Part shown: in pieces, positions 26,938 through 34,895 of the stretch | Position numbering within the stretch: position 1 is the stretch's first letter | Layout: each line of letters opens with the position of its first letter | Source: Lachnospiraceae bacterium | Lineage (GTDB): Bacteria > Bacillota > Clostridia > Lachnospirales > Lachnospiraceae | DNA: 64,000 bases | Direction: 5' to 3' | Assembly: GCA_024693925.1 (NCBI GenBank) | Contig: JAILKH010000004.1 | Location: 1-64,000 of the forward strand | Position numbers and translations under genes: made by a program | The notes under the pieces: generated by a model | Database searches by the model: none | What the model was told of the DNA's origin: nothing | The model's input: the letters and a program-made list of their open reading frames with translations, nothing else

Positions 26938-27546
26938 ATGTTTGAGAGGTTGGATAAGATTAAGCCCATATATGATGTTGTATATAAAGTAGTTCTGTTT
27001 ATATGTAAGATACTTTTGATCGCAGACATCCTTATTACAACTATGGCAGTTATGGGCCGTTATATTTCATTTATTCCCGATCCGTCATGGAGTGAGGAAG
27101 TTGTATTGACACTTATGTCATATATGGCTGTGCTGTCGGCAGCCCTTGCAATAAGAAGGGGCGCACATATTAGGATGACAGCGTTTGACCGTTTTCTCCC
27201 TGAGAAACTTTTGAAGGCTTTGGATCTGGTCGCAGATTTTATGGTATTAACTTTTGCTTTTATTATGCTGGTTGTAGGTACTAATTATGCTGCTACAATA
27301 GGATCTAAGGGTACATATGTTTCTATGCCGTCGGTTTCAAGAATATGGATGTATCTTCCTGTTCCGGTAGCGGGTGCGGCAATGATAGTTTTTGAGTTGG
27401 AAACACTTTATGCTCATATTAAGTCAATTGTCCTCAAAACCGATTATTCGGCAGGAGCGATTGAAGACAAGGATGAAATAACTGAAGCGCTTAAGAAGGC
27501 TGCAGCAGAAGAAGCCGAAATGGCCGGAAAGGAGAGTGACAAATAA
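26938..27546 (+). CDS. TRAP transporter small permease, DctQ family
   Basis: A 202-residue protein with four membrane helices, typical of DctQ. The GRYISFIPDPSWSEEVVLTLMSYMAVLSAALAI block includes the conserved W-x-EE motif. It forms the permease with the DctM subunit, to which it is coupled (its stop overlaps the next start in ATAATG). A GTG at 26926 is in frame, but ATG 26938 has GAAGGTGG at proper distance. The C-terminal 40 residues are charged and cytosolic, longer than many DctQ proteins. Confidence 0.88.
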   Translation: MFERLDKIKPIYDVVYKVVLFICKILLIADILITTMAVMGRYISFIPDPSWSEEVVLTLMSYMAVLSAALAIRRGAHIRMTAFDRFLPEKLLKALDLVADFMVLTFAFIMLVVGTNYAATIGSKGTYVSMPSVSRIWMYLPVPVAGAAMIVFELETLYAHIKSIVLKTDYSAGAIEDKDEITEALKKAAAEEAEMAGKESDK

Positions 27547-28841
27547 TGAGTGTACAAACATTAGCTATTATAGTTTTGCTTGGAAGTTTTCTGCTCATGG
27601 TACTGCTTCGATTTCCGATTGCTTATGCAGTAGGTATTTCTTCCGTCTTATGTCTTTTGGTACAGGGGCAGTCTTTGGCTACCATGTGTCAGTATATGGT
27701 TAAAGGAATCAGCTCTTTTTCTCTTATGGCTGTTCCGTTCTTTATCACAATGGGTGTTCTTATGGGTAGCGGTGGAATATCCGAGAAACTTATTGCATTG
27801 GCAGATTCCCTGGTAGGATGGATGACCGGTGGAATGGCTATGGTAAATATTGTAGCTTCATATTTCTTTGGTGGTATTTCCGGATCTGCAGCTGCGGATA
27901 CTGCATCTATTGGTTCTATAATGATACCTATGATGGTAGATCAGGGATATGATGATGATTTTTCAACAGCTGTTACAATAACCTCATCCTGCGAAGGTCT
28001 TCTTGTGCCTCCCAGTCATAATATGGTAATATATGCCATGAGTGCGGGCGGTGTTTCTGTAGGAGCGTTATTCCTTGCCGGATATATTCCGGGAGCCCTT
28101 CTTGCAGCATCATTGATGATCGGATCTTACATTATTTCTAAAAAACGTAATTATCCTAAGGGAGATAAGTTCTCACTCAAAAGATTGGGAAAACAGTTTG
28201 TTGTTTCGTTTTGGGCACTGGCAGCGGTAATAATAGTTGTTATAGGTGTGGTTGCAGGTGTATTTACGGCTACGGAATCAGCAGCAATTGCTGTTATTTA
28301 CAGTCTTATTGTTTCGGTATTCATATACAAAGGACTTAATTGGAAGGGTGTTTGGAATGTATTGGATAAATGTATAGATACTCTGTCTATAGTACTTATT
28401 CTTATATCAACCTCTGCTGTATTCGGATTTTGTTTAACAAGGCTTCATGTTCCTGATATGGCAAGCAAGGCAATACTCGGAGTATCGAACAATCCTTACG
28501 TGATAGCGATACTCATTGACCTTATATTGCTTTTCCTTGGATGTATCATGGATATGGCACCGATTATTCTTATAGCTACGCCTATCCTTCTTCCGATAGC
28601 AACCAGTATAGGTATCACACCGGTTCAGTTTGGTATCATCATGGTGCTGAATTGTGGTATCGGACTTCTTACACCTCCTGTAGGAGCTGTATTATTTATC
28701 GGATCGGCTGTTGGACATTGTAAAATGGAGAAGGTTGTTAAAGCAACACTTCCTTTCTATATTTGTATGATAATAACATTACTTTTGGTTACTTTTATAC
28801 CGGGAATAGCTATGTTTCTTCCTAACCTTCTCGGTAATTAA
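27546..28841 (+). CDS. TRAP transporter large permease, DctM family
   Basis: A 431-residue polytopic protein of the usual DctM length. Family blocks include SLMAVPFFITMGVLMGSGGI, GGISGSAAADTASIGSIMIPMM, PPSHNMVIYAMSAGG and GLLTPPVGAVLF. DctM carries the sodium-driven transport pathway and works with DctQ and the binding protein. Confidence 0.93.
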   Translation: MSVQTLAIIVLLGSFLLMVLLRFPIAYAVGISSVLCLLVQGQSLATMCQYMVKGISSFSLMAVPFFITMGVLMGSGGISEKLIALADSLVGWMTGGMAMVNIVASYFFGGISGSAAADTASIGSIMIPMMVDQGYDDDFSTAVTITSSCEGLLVPPSHNMVIYAMSAGGVSVGALFLAGYIPGALLAASLMIGSYIISKKRNYPKGDKFSLKRLGKQFVVSFWALAAVIIVVIGVVAGVFTATESAAIAVIYSLIVSVFIYKGLNWKGVWNVLDKCIDTLSIVLILISTSAVFGFCLTRLHVPDMASKAILGVSNNPYVIAILIDLILLFLGCIMDMAPIILIATPILLPIATSIGITPVQFGIIMVLNCGIGLLTPPVGAVLFIGSAVGHCKMEKVVKATLPFYICMIITLLLVTFIPGIAMFLPNLLGN

Positions 28842-28865
28842 ATGTAATAATATAAGAGGACAGAC

Positions 28866-29354
28866 ATGCAATATAGTTATAAATACCGCGTAAAAGAATC
28901 AGATATATGGCAGGCTTCTATGTATTATGCATATTCATCGTATATGGGAGTTGTAAATGTGGTATGCATAATTGCATCGATAGCTCTTATAGTCAGTAAG
29001 TGGAGTGAAGCGTCAGATCTCTTCAGAACCGTTATGATTATATTTTTACTTATGTTTACTGTGGTTCAGCCTTCTATAATCTGGATGAGAGCGTGCTCTT
29101 CACTTAAAAATGGTAGCCCCGAGCTTGAGTTGACCTTCTCTCAGGCTGGGGTTATCGTTATTTCCGATGGAAAAAAACAACAGGTAAGCTGGAAGAAAGT
29201 CGTTAATGTAGTGAAAAAACCGACTATTCTCCTGGTTTATCTGGAGGATGGAACAGGTTATATATTAAGAAACAGTGTTGTAAAAGAAGATAAAGAAAAA
29301 TTATATGGTTTTATAAAAGAAAACCTGCAAAAAAACAGAATTAAGAATAATTAA
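28866..29354 (+). CDS. YcxB-like membrane protein
   Basis: A 162-residue protein with two membrane helices (about 27-45 and 56-75) and a C-terminal beta-rich domain (ELTFSQAGVIVISDGKKQQVSWKKV) as in the YcxB-like family of unknown function. It starts 24 bases after the TRAP permease, with AGAGGAC as ribosome site, so it is probably part of the same transcript. Its role in uronate uptake, if any, is not evident. Confidence 0.7.
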   Translation: MQYSYKYRVKESDIWQASMYYAYSSYMGVVNVVCIIASIALIVSKWSEASDLFRTVMIIFLLMFTVVQPSIIWMRACSSLKNGSPELELTFSQAGVIVISDGKKQQVSWKKVVNVVKKPTILLVYLEDGTGYILRNSVVKEDKEKLYGFIKENLQKNRIKNN

Positions 29355-29489
29355 TGCACTTCTTTATATAAAAGTATTTCAGGAAATTAATGTTTCAATA
29401 TGATTATTGATAGTTATGTAAATATATAATACAATCACTTTTAAGATAGTGTTAAGATGATATTTGATTTTTGATTGGGGAGGGTAAAA

Positions 29490-29813
29490 ATGTACGTGCT
29501 CAATTCAGACAAGGAATACCGGGATTTAGGTAATGGTGTGATACGAAAAGTACTTGCATATAGTGAGAATATAATGAATGTGGAGTTGAAATTTAAGAAA
29601 GGTGCAGTAGGGGAAATGCACAAGCATCCGCATGAACAGATAGGATATATCATTGAAGGATCATTGATATATAAAGAAGAGGGAAAGGAAGATGTGGTAT
29701 TAAATACGGGTGATACGTATATAGTAGCTTCTAATGTTATGCATGGTATAGAGTGTCTTACTGAGGTTAAACTTTTGGATATTTTTACGCCAATGCGTAA
29801 AGATTTTGTATAA
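29490..29813 (+). CDS. kdgF: KdgF, cupin enzyme for unsaturated uronate linearisation
   Basis: A 107-residue single cupin. HKHPHEQ supplies His44, His46 and Gln50, and His85 completes the usual metal set. DIFTPMR at 97-103 has the Asp-x-Phe-x3-Arg pattern reported as catalytic in KdgF. KdgF converts 4,5-unsaturated monouronates, released by pectate or alginate lyases and unsaturated glucuronidases, to the open-chain ketouronate. ATG 29490, after GGGGAGGG, is preferred over the TTG at 29475. It sits between the TRAP genes and a GntR regulator. Confidence 0.82.
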   Translation: MYVLNSDKEYRDLGNGVIRKVLAYSENIMNVELKFKKGAVGEMHKHPHEQIGYIIEGSLIYKEEGKEDVVLNTGDTYIVASNVMHGIECLTEVKLLDIFTPMRKDFV

Positions 29814-29826
29814 GCGGAGGTTATAC

Positions 29827-30498
29827 ATGAATTCATCATTAAATATTCAAACATATGAACATCTTAAAAGAGACATTATGACATTGGCACTGAAACCGGG
29901 CGAACCTGTATCGGCGGCAAAGATAGCGGAGAAATATGAAGTAAGCAGAACTCCTGCCAGAGAAGCATTGGTTAAACTTGAAGCAGAGGGCCTTGTAGAT
30001 ATTTATCCCCAGAGTAAGTCCGAGATAAGTAAGATTGACGTTGCCAGAGCCAAGCAGGAATGGTTTATCCGAAGGACATTAGAACTTGGGGTTGTGGACG
30101 GATTGTTTGATAATATAAAGGATTCCGACGTTCTTAAGATGCGTTCATATGGTAGGAAAATGGAGGAGATAGCTGTTGATACTATGACGCCTGATATGGC
30201 ATATGAATATCTTGTGTGCGATAATGCCTTCCATGCCATCACCTATTATATTGCCGGTGAGAAATTGGCAGCCGAAGTAGTGGGAAATACGATGGCACAC
30301 TATAATCGTGTGAGACTATTGGCGGATTTGGAGAATAGTTTCAAGGACAGGACAATGACCACTCATGAACAGATGCTTAAATGTATTGAAAATAAGGATA
30401 AAGAAGGATATAGGGAGCTGTTAATAGAACATCTTGGTTATTTTGAAGGAGATATAAAAGCTATAAGAGCCGCTAATCCTGATATATTTAAAGATTAA
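29827..30498 (+). CDS. GntR/FadR-family regulator with FCD domain
   Basis: A 223-residue regulator. The N-terminal winged helix (YEHLKRDIMTLALKPGEPVSAAKIAEKYEVSRTPAREALVKLEAEGLV) is followed by an all-helical FCD ligand-binding domain with Asp and His residues (DNAFHAITYY, THEQMLKCIE) that coordinate metal in this subfamily. It likely senses a sugar acid. It closes the TRAP-kdgF transcript and is a candidate for the TAACATGTTA-type sites. ATG 29827 follows GCGGAGG. Confidence 0.88.
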   Translation: MNSSLNIQTYEHLKRDIMTLALKPGEPVSAAKIAEKYEVSRTPAREALVKLEAEGLVDIYPQSKSEISKIDVARAKQEWFIRRTLELGVVDGLFDNIKDSDVLKMRSYGRKMEEIAVDTMTPDMAYEYLVCDNAFHAITYYIAGEKLAAEVVGNTMAHYNRVRLLADLENSFKDRTMTTHEQMLKCIENKDKEGYRELLIEHLGYFEGDIKAIRAANPDIFKD

Positions 30499-30540
30499 CA
30501 GATTATTGTGTTATAAATGAAATTCATAAGAGATTTAATC

Positions 30541-30578
30541 AGCTGAATTGTGATATGTTATCATTATTCAGCTTTTTT
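30541..30578 (+). terminator. intrinsic terminator after the TRAP-kdgF-gntR operon
   Basis: AGCTGAAT (30541-30548) pairs with ATTCAGCT (30566-30573), and the right arm runs into six T residues. The loop is 17 bases with possible further pairing. It may also stop the convergent minus-strand operon only weakly, because the A-run on that side is short. Confidence 0.7.
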
Positions 30579-30651
30579 AATATTATGTTATTGGATTAGG
30601 GTAAATTAGATAAGATAAGAGCGATAACTTAATGCTGGCTTTAATTTACGG

Positions 30652-32385
30652 CTATTCTTTGGGTTTGACAATTTTTTTTCGGATAACTTTTTTGCGTATG
30701 ATTTTTTTGACAACTTTTTTTGGAGTGCCATTTGCAGATATGCTATCTCCGGCTTCCCGGATTTCTTTGTTTATCGTAACGGAATTGTTGTTCCGATCGC
30801 AGGAAGAATTTTTGCTTAATGAGTTTTTTACATGAATTGTCATATTCTCGGAGGGATTTTGGGCTTTTTTGTTCGAACCTGCATTTGCTTTGGCAGCTTC
30901 ACTTAAATTATGGAACCACATATAACCGTTTCTGCCGTTTTCTTTTGTTTCGTATAAAGCAGTGTCTGCGCATTTTTTCAGATTAGATAGATTATCCGCA
31001 TCAGATGGAAATCTGGCAGAGCCGGCAGAAAAACTGATCATAAAATCCCGGTCAGTATAGTTTTCGTTATCCAGTTTAATGTTATGAACATCATCGGTTG
31101 CCTTGTTTAACATTTGGGTGATTTTTTCAACGCTTGGCATTTCGGTAAGTACAACAAATTCATCCCCGCCAAATCTTGATACTATACCGTGCTCTCCAAA
31201 GATTTTCTTTATTGCATCCGAGAATAATACTAACAGTTGGTCACCTGCATCATGTCCGAATTGGTCGTTAACCTGTTTGAAGAAATCAATATCAAAAAAT
31301 ATCAGAGCACATTCCTTATTACGCGCCAATAAGTTTTCTGCAGCAAAATCAAAGGCCCTTCGATTGAATACTTTGGTAAGAGGATCGTGTATCGATAACT
31401 GTTCCAACATTCGATTTTCGCGCTGGGTCAACCTGTACATGTTTGTTATAAGTACAATAACAGTAATCAAAAGCACGGCAAGAAAGATCAGGACGTAATT
31501 ACGAAATGATTTCATAGTAGCAGAAAGAGCATTACTCGGAATTCGCACTACGACGTACCATCCGGGCATTCCGGGTATGTCAGAGCAGTATTGGGAATAA
31601 AATGTTTTTCCTACAGAATAACTTAAACCAATATTGCTTTCACCGTTTAACATTCTGTTCAGCCAGTTTATATAAGCTTCTTTATCGGATTTATTAACTG
31701 TCTGCATTGAAAGATATGCATTAGCCCAACTTCCCGAGGCGTGTTTGTCGCCTCCGACACATTGAATTATGTTAGCTGATTCCGCATGCATAAGCATTAT
31801 TTCAATATCATTAAGTAAAGATTCTGTTTCTGCGATATCCTGAAGATCTTTAAATAAATATGTTAAAAACATATAGCCTTGTTTGGAGTTTGCGTATTCA
31901 ATACGGGAAAAGATCGTTATTACGGATTGTCCGTATACTGTAGAGCGATAAGGTATTGAAATTGAGACCGGATCAGCCATGGAAGCCGTTTCCATAAGAT
32001 TCCATTTTTCAAACTCGACCCGTTCTTCTATTGTAGCATACATAACTCCGTCTGAATCAATAAAACCTATGCTTAAAAAATTTGATTTTGGATATTCTTT
32101 CAGAGTTTTATATATATCTTTAGGTGAATCAAAGCCTTGGGCTGACAAAATAAGGGATATATCCCTTGTGGATTCGGTCATGGAATTTATGGAATTGTTC
32201 ATTTTCTCGGATACCAATGTACATATTTCTCCGGAAAGATGTTGATCATGAGTTGATATCAATCTATTAAATGAATTAATAAGAAGAGCAATGGCGCCAA
32301 GAAAAACTATGAGACATATGATTAATGTTACATAGAATGATCGGTTATCCTGTTGAATTAGTTTTAAATCCTTTTGGTTTTTCAT
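30652..32385 (-). CDS. Cache-type sensor diguanylate cyclase (GGDEF) with basic tail
   Basis: A 577-residue protein. A membrane helix near the N-terminus and another around residue 300-320 enclose an extracellular domain of about 260 residues, of dCache-like size. A GGDEF domain follows with DPLTKVFNRRAFD, FDIDFFKQVNDQFGHDAGD and intact GGDEF at 406-410. The RxxD inhibitory site is absent. After the cyclase comes a polar tail of about 80 residues ending in a Lys/Arg-Ile/Val repeat (KKVVKKIIRKKVIRKK). ATG 32385 follows AGGA and lies ten bases after the binding-protein gene, so the two form an operon. Confidence 0.88.
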   Translation of the reverse strand: MKNQKDLKLIQQDNRSFYVTLIICLIVFLGAIALLINSFNRLISTHDQHLSGEICTLVSEKMNNSINSMTESTRDISLILSAQGFDSPKDIYKTLKEYPKSNFLSIGFIDSDGVMYATIEERVEFEKWNLMETASMADPVSISIPYRSTVYGQSVITIFSRIEYANSKQGYMFLTYLFKDLQDIAETESLLNDIEIMLMHAESANIIQCVGGDKHASGSWANAYLSMQTVNKSDKEAYINWLNRMLNGESNIGLSYSVGKTFYSQYCSDIPGMPGWYVVVRIPSNALSATMKSFRNYVLIFLAVLLITVIVLITNMYRLTQRENRMLEQLSIHDPLTKVFNRRAFDFAAENLLARNKECALIFFDIDFFKQVNDQFGHDAGDQLLVLFSDAIKKIFGEHGIVSRFGGDEFVVLTEMPSVEKITQMLNKATDDVHNIKLDNENYTDRDFMISFSAGSARFPSDADNLSNLKKCADTALYETKENGRNGYMWFHNLSEAAKANAGSNKKAQNPSENMTIHVKNSLSKNSSCDRNNNSVTINKEIREAGDSISANGTPKKVVKKIIRKKVIRKKIVKPKE

Positions 32386-32395
32386 TATATATATC

Positions 32396-33448
32396 CTAGT
32401 TTTGCTCGAGTACTTCTTGTACTTCGGTATCATATAATGTGGTTTTGTTTACTGTAACAACACCGGTATCTTCAAATTTGATTTTTGGAATTCTGTTGCT
32501 GAAAAGAGCATTTACAGATTGAACTGCACGATAGCCCATATTATATTGCCGTTGAAGCATGGTTGAAGCGGTATATTCATCCGATTCGATCAAATTCTTC
32601 ATTTCATCCGAAAAATCAAAACCGATTACTACAATATCGGTCCGTCCTTTTGAAAGTACGGTACTGCACAAAGCTCGCGTAGGTCCGTTATTTGTACCGT
32701 ATAATCCACATAGATTGGGATAGTTGTTTATAAGGTCTTCAGTCAGAGTCCCCCCCAGATCTATGTTCCCGTTACAATTTTTTATATCGCTTATGATCGT
32801 CCAGGTTTTAGGAGCGTTTGCAGACCAATATCTGTAAAAGCCCGCTAATCGCTCGTTGATCGTTTGCGAAGTGGACTGACCGACCATTATTCCAACACTG
32901 ATAGAGTCGGATTCTTTATGTCCTATATTGTAGAGTTGATTGATCATTTCTTCGGCGGCTTTTTGACCGGCAAGAAGATTATCCGTCATATAGCAAATAT
33001 CAAAAGCGTCTGTATTGGCTATGGTATCAACCAACACTATAGGAATTCCGAGTTCATGTATGTGCTCGATATCCGGACTAAGCTCTATGGAGTCATCGGG
33101 AGCGAGAATTATACCTTTGGCGTTATTTTCAAGCGCTGTATTTATCAGTTTTTGCTGACCTTTCCAATCGGTTTCGTTATTAGTTCCGGAATAATAAACA
33201 TTACAACTCAAGGCTTCACCGGCATCGTGAACCCCGTTGATTATAACTTTCCAATAACTGGAATCCATTAACTTTATTATAACATAAATATCAGGCTGCC
33301 CTTCCTTTATGGTAGTAAGAGGAATAAAATCAGGGACTTCGGAAGAAACTTCTTCCTTTTTATTCTTGTCCTGATCCAAGGCAGAGCATCCGATCATGCC
33401 TGATAATAAAATGCACAATACAAATGAATAAAGGATTCGCTTCATCAA
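32396..33448 (-). CDS. sugar-binding lipoprotein (RbsB/LacI-type periplasmic binding fold)
   Basis: A 350-residue lipoprotein (signal ending MIGC, Cys21) with a type I periplasmic binding fold: DSSYWKVIINGVHDAGEALSCNVYY, NAKGIILAPDD, GIPIVLVDT and DIVVIGFDFSDEM. No ABC permease or ATPase gene is near. It is co-transcribed with the Cache-GGDEF gene and probably presents a bound sugar to it (inference by analogy with binding-protein-coupled sensors). An operator palindrome lies directly upstream. Confidence 0.85.
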   Translation of the reverse strand: MMKRILYSFVLCILLSGMIGCSALDQDKNKKEEVSSEVPDFIPLTTIKEGQPDIYVIIKLMDSSYWKVIINGVHDAGEALSCNVYYSGTNNETDWKGQQKLINTALENNAKGIILAPDDSIELSPDIEHIHELGIPIVLVDTIANTDAFDICYMTDNLLAGQKAAEEMINQLYNIGHKESDSISVGIMVGQSTSQTINERLAGFYRYWSANAPKTWTIISDIKNCNGNIDLGGTLTEDLINNYPNLCGLYGTNNGPTRALCSTVLSKGRTDIVVIGFDFSDEMKNLIESDEYTASTMLQRQYNMGYRAVQSVNALFSNRIPKIKFEDTGVVTVNKTTLYDTEVQEVLEQN

Positions 33449-33456
33449 AGCATCCC

Positions 33457-33470
33457 TCCAACATGTTAGT
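33457..33470 (-). promoter_or_regulatory. operator ahead of the binding-protein/cyclase operon
   Basis: TCCAACATGTTAGT matches the ACTAACATGTTAGT palindrome at 12 of 14 positions. It overlaps the GGAGG ribosome site and starts nine bases upstream of the ATG, with a -10-like TATAAT just before it on the minus strand. Bases 33471-33737 are otherwise AT-rich spacer with no gene visible. Confidence 0.55.
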
Positions 33471-33737
33471 TATTATAAATCTATCATAATCGGAATATTT
33501 TGTAAATAAAGTACCTGTAGATAATGCGCTTTAACTATCATTTTAATCTATCAAGGTTATTATACTATATTGTCGGATAAGATAGTGATTTTTAATATGA
33601 TTTACCCTGATTTTGTTAAAAATATTAAAGTGCGCGGTAAATGAGCTTAAAGATTAAGAAAAGATAGAGTTTAAGATTTGGTATTTTATGGTGATTATCC
33701 ACTAAATTATAATTAATAAACTAGTAATATTTCCGTA

Positions 33738-33767
33738 TTTACTACTAACATGTTAGTGTGATATATT
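33738..33767 (+). promoter_or_regulatory. promoter of the eda-kdgK-uxaC operon with perfect operator palindrome
   Basis: TTTACT (33738-33743) and TATATT (33762-33767) are 18 bases apart. The spacer contains the perfect 14-bp palindrome ACTAACATGTTAGT (33744-33757). The spacing and operator placement match the TRAP promoter at 25586. Confidence 0.7.
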
Positions 33768-33900
33768 ATATAATATAATTTACGGCATACATATGTTATG
33801 CATAATGATATGCGGTTGGTAAGTGTATTGTTTAAAGCTGATTTTGTATGTGATCTTTGTACCTTTATTAAAAAGTACATAGAATAGAAAGGAGAAAAAA
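33768..33900 (+). other. untranslated leader of the eda-kdgK-uxaC mRNA
   Basis: A leader of about 130 bases with small hairpins: GCATA/TATGC near 33784-33800, and TGTAC (33858-33862) with GTACA (33875-33879) including an inner TTT/AAA pairing. No known riboswitch was recognised. Confidence 0.35.
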
Positions 33901-34860
33901 TTGAACGAATTACTTAATAAGATTCATGACATAGGCATTGTACCTGTAATAGCCATTGATGATGCAAAGAAGGCTGTGCCCCTGGCAAAAGCATTGGTTA
34001 AAGGAGGTCTTCCCGCAGCAGAAGTGACTTTTAGGACGGAGGCAGCGGCTGAGGCTATTCGTGCGATAGTAGAAAATGTTCCTGAAATGGTGGTGGGAGC
34101 GGGAACGGTCCTTACCAGGGAACAGGCAGACAGAGCAATAGAAGCAGGGGTTAGTTTTATAGTAAGTCCCGGTTTTAATCCCGAAATAACAAAGTATGTT
34201 CTGGATAAGGGTGTTTGTATGTTACCCGGGACGGCTACGGCGGGTGAAATGGAGCAGGCAATGATGCTTGGTCTTGAAGCGGTTAAATTTTTTCCGGCGG
34301 AGCAGAATGGTGGTATAGATAAGATCAAAGCACTGGCCGGACCTTATAAGAAATTAAAATGGATGCCTACAGGGGGAGTTAACACAGGAAACCTTGCTGC
34401 GTATATGAGTTTTAGTCAGGTACTTGCCTGTGGAGGTACCTGGATGGTGAAAAAGGATCTTATCGAAGGCGAGAAGTGGGATGAGATTACTGCTATATGT
34501 AAAGCGGCTGTTAAGAATATGCTTGGTCTTGAGCTTAGGCATATAGGTATAAACAGTGGTAATGCAGAAGAAGCGGAATCAACCGCCCAAACCTTAAGTG
34601 CTTTGTTTGATCTGGAATATAAGCCCGGAAACAGTTCCATATTTGTTGGTAAGGAATTTGAAGTTATGAAGAGTAACGGAAGAGGAACTCATGGTCATAT
34701 AGCTATATCGGTACTGGATGTAGACAGGGCAATATATCATTTGTCCCGGGCGGGAGCAAAGTTTGATGAAAGTTCCAGAACGAAAGATGACAAAGGCACT
34801 AAATTTATATATTTAGAGGGAGAATTCGGTGGGTTTGCAATTCATCTAAGCAGAAAATAA
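33901..34860 (+). CDS. eda: KDPG/KHG aldolase fused to C-terminal VOC (glyoxalase-like) domain
   Basis: Residues 1-205 are a class I KDPG aldolase with Glu41 and Arg45 in AEVTFRT, VGAGTVL, and the Schiff-base Lys129 in EAVKFFPAE. The enzyme splits 2-keto-3-deoxy-6-phosphogluconate to pyruvate and glyceraldehyde-3-phosphate. Residues 210-319 form a VOC/glyoxalase-like domain (ELRHIGINSG, HGHIAISVLDVDRAIYHL, GGFAIHLSRK). A second aldolase lacking it is at 46484. The start is TTG after AAAGGAG. It is first in a three-gene operon with KdgK and UxaC. Confidence 0.92.
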   Translation: MNELLNKIHDIGIVPVIAIDDAKKAVPLAKALVKGGLPAAEVTFRTEAAAEAIRAIVENVPEMVVGAGTVLTREQADRAIEAGVSFIVSPGFNPEITKYVLDKGVCMLPGTATAGEMEQAMMLGLEAVKFFPAEQNGGIDKIKALAGPYKKLKWMPTGGVNTGNLAAYMSFSQVLACGGTWMVKKDLIEGEKWDEITAICKAAVKNMLGLELRHIGINSGNAEEAESTAQTLSALFDLEYKPGNSSIFVGKEFEVMKSNGRGTHGHIAISVLDVDRAIYHLSRAGAKFDESSRTKDDKGTKFIYLEGEFGGFAIHLSRK

Positions 34861-34895
34861 AGAGTCTTTGTATGAAGCTTTACGGAGGAAATAAA

